Shown here one piece after another: positions 5,622-7,789 of a DNA stretch of 7,789 bases. The position numbers were made by a program, and so were the translations under genes. Position 1 is the stretch's first letter; every line of letters begins with the position of its first letter. This DNA is from Clostridia bacterium (lineage in GTDB: Bacteria; Bacillota; Clostridia; Oscillospirales; CAG-272): contig JAFTLM010000381.1 of assembly GCA_017455945.1 (NCBI GenBank), positions 1 to 7,789 of the forward strand, read 5' to 3'. The notes under the pieces are model-generated. The model did not search any database, was not told where the DNA came from, and was given only the letters and a program-made list of their open reading frames with translations.

Positions 5622-5649
5622 ATCCCTGCCTTATGGCAGGGATTTTTTT
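5622..5649 (+). terminator. Strong terminator after the 4995 gene
   Basis: ATCCCTGCC (5622-5630) and GGCAGGGAT (5635-5643) form a perfect 9-bp, GC-rich stem with a TTAT loop, followed by seven Ts (5643-5649). It lies 6 bases after the stop codon of the 4995 gene. It should stop most transcription before the next gene, much as the strong terminator after gene VIII does in Ff phages. Confidence 0.9.
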
Positions 5650-5662
5650 AAGGAGTGAGTTT

Positions 5663-7789
5663 ATGAAAAAAATATTTTCGTTAATCTTTGTTGTTCTGAT
5701 GTTGATATCGGCAGTTGTTCCTGTATTTGCTACCGAAAGCATAAAAGAAATCGAAACTGTAGACAGTATTTTGGTAAACTCCGCACGTGAGGATTTGGAG
5801 TTGGTTTACGGTGATAAACTTGATACCGAGTATCCCAAAAATTCAAAAGATAACAGCGTGTATCTTATAACCATAAGAGAATATAAACCGAAAGATATTG
5901 TTGAAAACATATATTTTTATTTTTATAATCCGTCAGAAAAAGAAATAAAAGATTCGGATTATAACAAAGTGCTTATGGCTAATATGTTTGACAGCAATTA
6001 TAATCCTACAGGTTATACTAAAGTCAATTTGAAATTAATTTCTGCTTCCGATGACAATAGATTTATAAAATTTTGTCTTTCACCTGTATCAACCCCTAAA
6101 TATATTACTTATAACGGTGGACGACATTATTTTATATCGGGGGTGGAAATGGAATCCTATTCCGAAAAATTAGGAAATAATGTTGTAGATTATCACGTGG
6201 GGTATTGTTTTACTTTTGTTGGAACGGGTGCGAATACAACGTGTATAAAATCCAAAACCACAACTCTTGATATTAAAGTGCATCAAACATCTTATCTTAC
6301 CGGAGATAGTGCGAAAAAAATTGCCGCAAATGATAAAGGAAATTATTCAAACCAAATAAATTCTGTTTATTTTTCTTTGCCAAAAGAATATGAGGAACAA
6401 TTCGGTAAGCTTTCAAGTATATCTTATGAATATTATCATTATAGGACAAAGCCTATACTTCTTGTTTCTGATGAAAGCGTTTATAATACTCTGATCAAAG
6501 ATGTCGGAAAGAAAAAAGGAAATGGAAATTTTGGCTATTCATTGAGCAATGTTGTTCATACTGAAAAAGGTGTTACTACTGCTTATCCTGACTATGTTTA
6601 TTTTGGCCATTTTTTTGGAGATAAATATACAGATCGTAATAGTGTTAGGTATAGATATGATTATTATCCTGACATAGGTAAATATCAAGATTATTTTACA
6701 TCTGTTTTTTTGGTAGACAGTATTTCTAAAAATAAAATTTTATTAAATTCGGAAGTAATTCAAGATTATTTTAAAAAATATAACGCTTCAAATTACAGTG
6801 GTAAAACAGTAGGTTCAAAGAAATATTCTGCTGATTTGTTTGATCTAAGCAAATCAGGAGGTTATAGCGGAATTATAACCAAAACTTCCGAAGAGGTTTT
6901 TTCTATGGAAAGTTTTGCCGATTCGGAAAATAATAATTTTTTTAGGCAAGTATATTATTTTTTATCCAATAAATTTGGATACATTTTTGAATCTGAGAAA
7001 TATGATAACACAATTGAAAACGCAAAATATATAGAGGAAGTAACCAATGAAAAGTTATCTGGTAATGAAACAGAGATTTCTAATTTGCTTTTGGTATCTA
7101 ACGCTGATGTTTCTGGATTAAAAAGCTTTTATAATGATGCCGAAAACAACAATGAAGTTGTCTATCTTTTGCGTTATGGTTTAAGTGATAGCTATTATAA
7201 TTTAATGTTAGCTGGTGATGTTAACAATAAAAGTTGTAGTGTTTTGTTTGTTCAACAGGATGTTTATTTAGACTTTGACATCATACAATTTACTTTCGGT
7301 AATGAAGAAAATATAACTGTTATTCCTGTTGTTTCTACTTCTACAGATGGATTTACAGATGTTGAAAACACAACGCCGGATCACAATGTTGGACCGGTTG
7401 TTGAATTTGGACATTTTATAATTGATGTGGCTTCTGGTATAGGAAGCGGATTAAAATTTTTGTGGTCGGGGGTAGATTTTCTTTTTTCAATATTTGACTT
7501 TTTGCTTAAGTACGGTGGGTGGATTATAGGCTTCGTATTGGTGTTTTGGTTGATTTCTTTTGTGGTTAAACCTATAGGTAAATTAAAAAACGAAATTGAA
7601 AAAAACAAGTACGAAAAAGATAAAGAACTTCACGGCAAAGAGTATGCTGATGCCGAAAGGGCAAAACGAAATAAGAAAAAATCCGAAAAGGCAAAGAAAA
7701 ATTTTGAGAGAAAGAAAAAGCTCAAGGGGCTTTATCAAAAAATTAAAGTAAAGTTTAAGCAATATAGCTATAACCGCAAACAGCAAAAA
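5663..7789 (+). CDS. Large exported membrane protein, pIII-like adsorption candidate (3' end outside the window)
   Basis: The frame is open from ATG 5663 to the last base (709 codons, no stop), so the gene continues beyond the window. AAGGAG (5650-5655), 7 bases before the start, is an excellent ribosome site. Residues 1-23 are a typical signal peptide (MKKIFSLIFVVL..., cleavage after VFA). The large extracellular part (24 to about 580) is Tyr/Asn/Lys/Ser-rich, probably beta-rich, with only four cysteines and no domain I recognise. Residues 555-577 are a Thr/Asp/Asn-rich linker. An amphipathic stretch (583-616) leads into one membrane helix (618-635), then a highly basic, probably coiled-coil cytoplasmic tail (636 to at least 709, dense Lys/Arg with Glu). 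Signal peptide, big ectodomain and a C-terminal anchor match the layout of filamentous-phage pIII; the long basic tail does not. It follows a strong terminator and must be read through or have its own promoter. The AT-rich codon use differs from the gene before it. Confidence 0.72.
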   Translation, partial: MKKIFSLIFVVLMLISAVVPVFATESIKEIETVDSILVNSAREDLELVYGDKLDTEYPKNSKDNSVYLITIREYKPKDIVENIYFYFYNPSEKEIKDSDYNKVLMANMFDSNYNPTGYTKVNLKLISASDDNRFIKFCLSPVSTPKYITYNGGRHYFISGVEMESYSEKLGNNVVDYHVGYCFTFVGTGANTTCIKSKTTTLDIKVHQTSYLTGDSAKKIAANDKGNYSNQINSVYFSLPKEYEEQFGKLSSISYEYYHYRTKPILLVSDESVYNTLIKDVGKKKGNGNFGYSLSNVVHTEKGVTTAYPDYVYFGHFFGDKYTDRNSVRYRYDYYPDIGKYQDYFTSVFLVDSISKNKILLNSEVIQDYFKKYNASNYSGKTVGSKKYSADLFDLSKSGGYSGIITKTSEEVFSMESFADSENNNFFRQVYYFLSNKFGYIFESEKYDNTIENAKYIEEVTNEKLSGNETEISNLLLVSNADVSGLKSFYNDAENNNEVVYLLRYGLSDSYYNLMLAGDVNNKSCSVLFVQQDVYLDFDIIQFTFGNEENITVIPVVSTSTDGFTDVENTTPDHNVGPVVEFGHFIIDVASGIGSGLKFLWSGVDFLFSIFDFLLKYGGWIIGFVLVFWLISFVVKPIGKLKNEIEKNKYEKDKELHGKEYADAERAKRNKKKSEKAKKNFERKKKLKGLYQKIKVKFKQYSYNRKQQK

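Noticed and set aside
7381..7786. Two leftward open frames near the right end
   Set aside because: They are the reverse of the long + strand gene, arising from its Lys/Asn/Phe-rich AT-rich codons.
1..7789. tRNA, rRNA, CRISPR array, insertion sequence, integrase or dif-like site
   Set aside because: I looked for cloverleaf-like, spaced-repeat, transposase/integrase and dif-like patterns and saw none I could support.

Overview
The window looks like part of a small AT-rich mobile element from a Gram-positive, probably clostridial (gut Firmicutes-like) host. The evidence is the low GC, strong purine-rich Shine-Dalgarno sites, Rho-independent terminators, and the style of the secreted proteins, whose Cys-rich repeats and MucBP-like module are typical of surface proteins of gut Clostridia. 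All supported genes lie on the + strand. The best overall reading is the replication and structural half of an inovirus-like (filamentous phage-like) element. A plasmid or integrated replicon with surface-protein cargo remains possible, because the pI/Zot-type assembly ATPase that would settle the question is not in this window.

Layout. Positions 1-362 are non-coding. A strong terminator (15-59) closes whatever lies upstream and is followed by a run of hairpins (61-97, 159-184, 187-209, 262-312) that looks like a replication origin region. Next comes a replication block: a Rep_trans-type initiator (363-1940), a small protein resembling a single-stranded-DNA-binding protein (1984-2286) and a 49-residue Com-like zinc-ribbon protein (2286-2435, start codon overlapping the previous stop), closed by a terminator hairpin (2450-2485).

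The second block holds four genes for proteins with an N-terminal hydrophobic segment. Three in a row (2538-3038, 3041-3958, 3976-4953) carry CxxC repeats, and the third also has a MucBP-like domain. The fourth (4995-5615) is a 206-residue protein with a beta-sandwich domain of the kind seen in phage receptor-binding and tail proteins. It has codon usage suggesting high expression, a good candidate promoter just upstream (4859-4887) and a strong terminator just downstream (5622-5649).

The last gene (5663 to the window end, still open) encodes a protein of more than 700 residues with a signal peptide, a large extracellular part, a C-terminal membrane segment and a very basic cytoplasmic tail. 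This suits a pIII-like adsorption or capping protein.

Taken together, the order initiator, ssDNA-binding protein, small membrane/virion proteins, highly expressed protein, strong terminator, large adsorption-like protein parallels the Ff phage order II-V-VII-IX-VIII-terminator-III. The sequences in the VII/IX/VIII positions are nothing like the short Ff coat proteins. That mismatch is the most interesting thing here.
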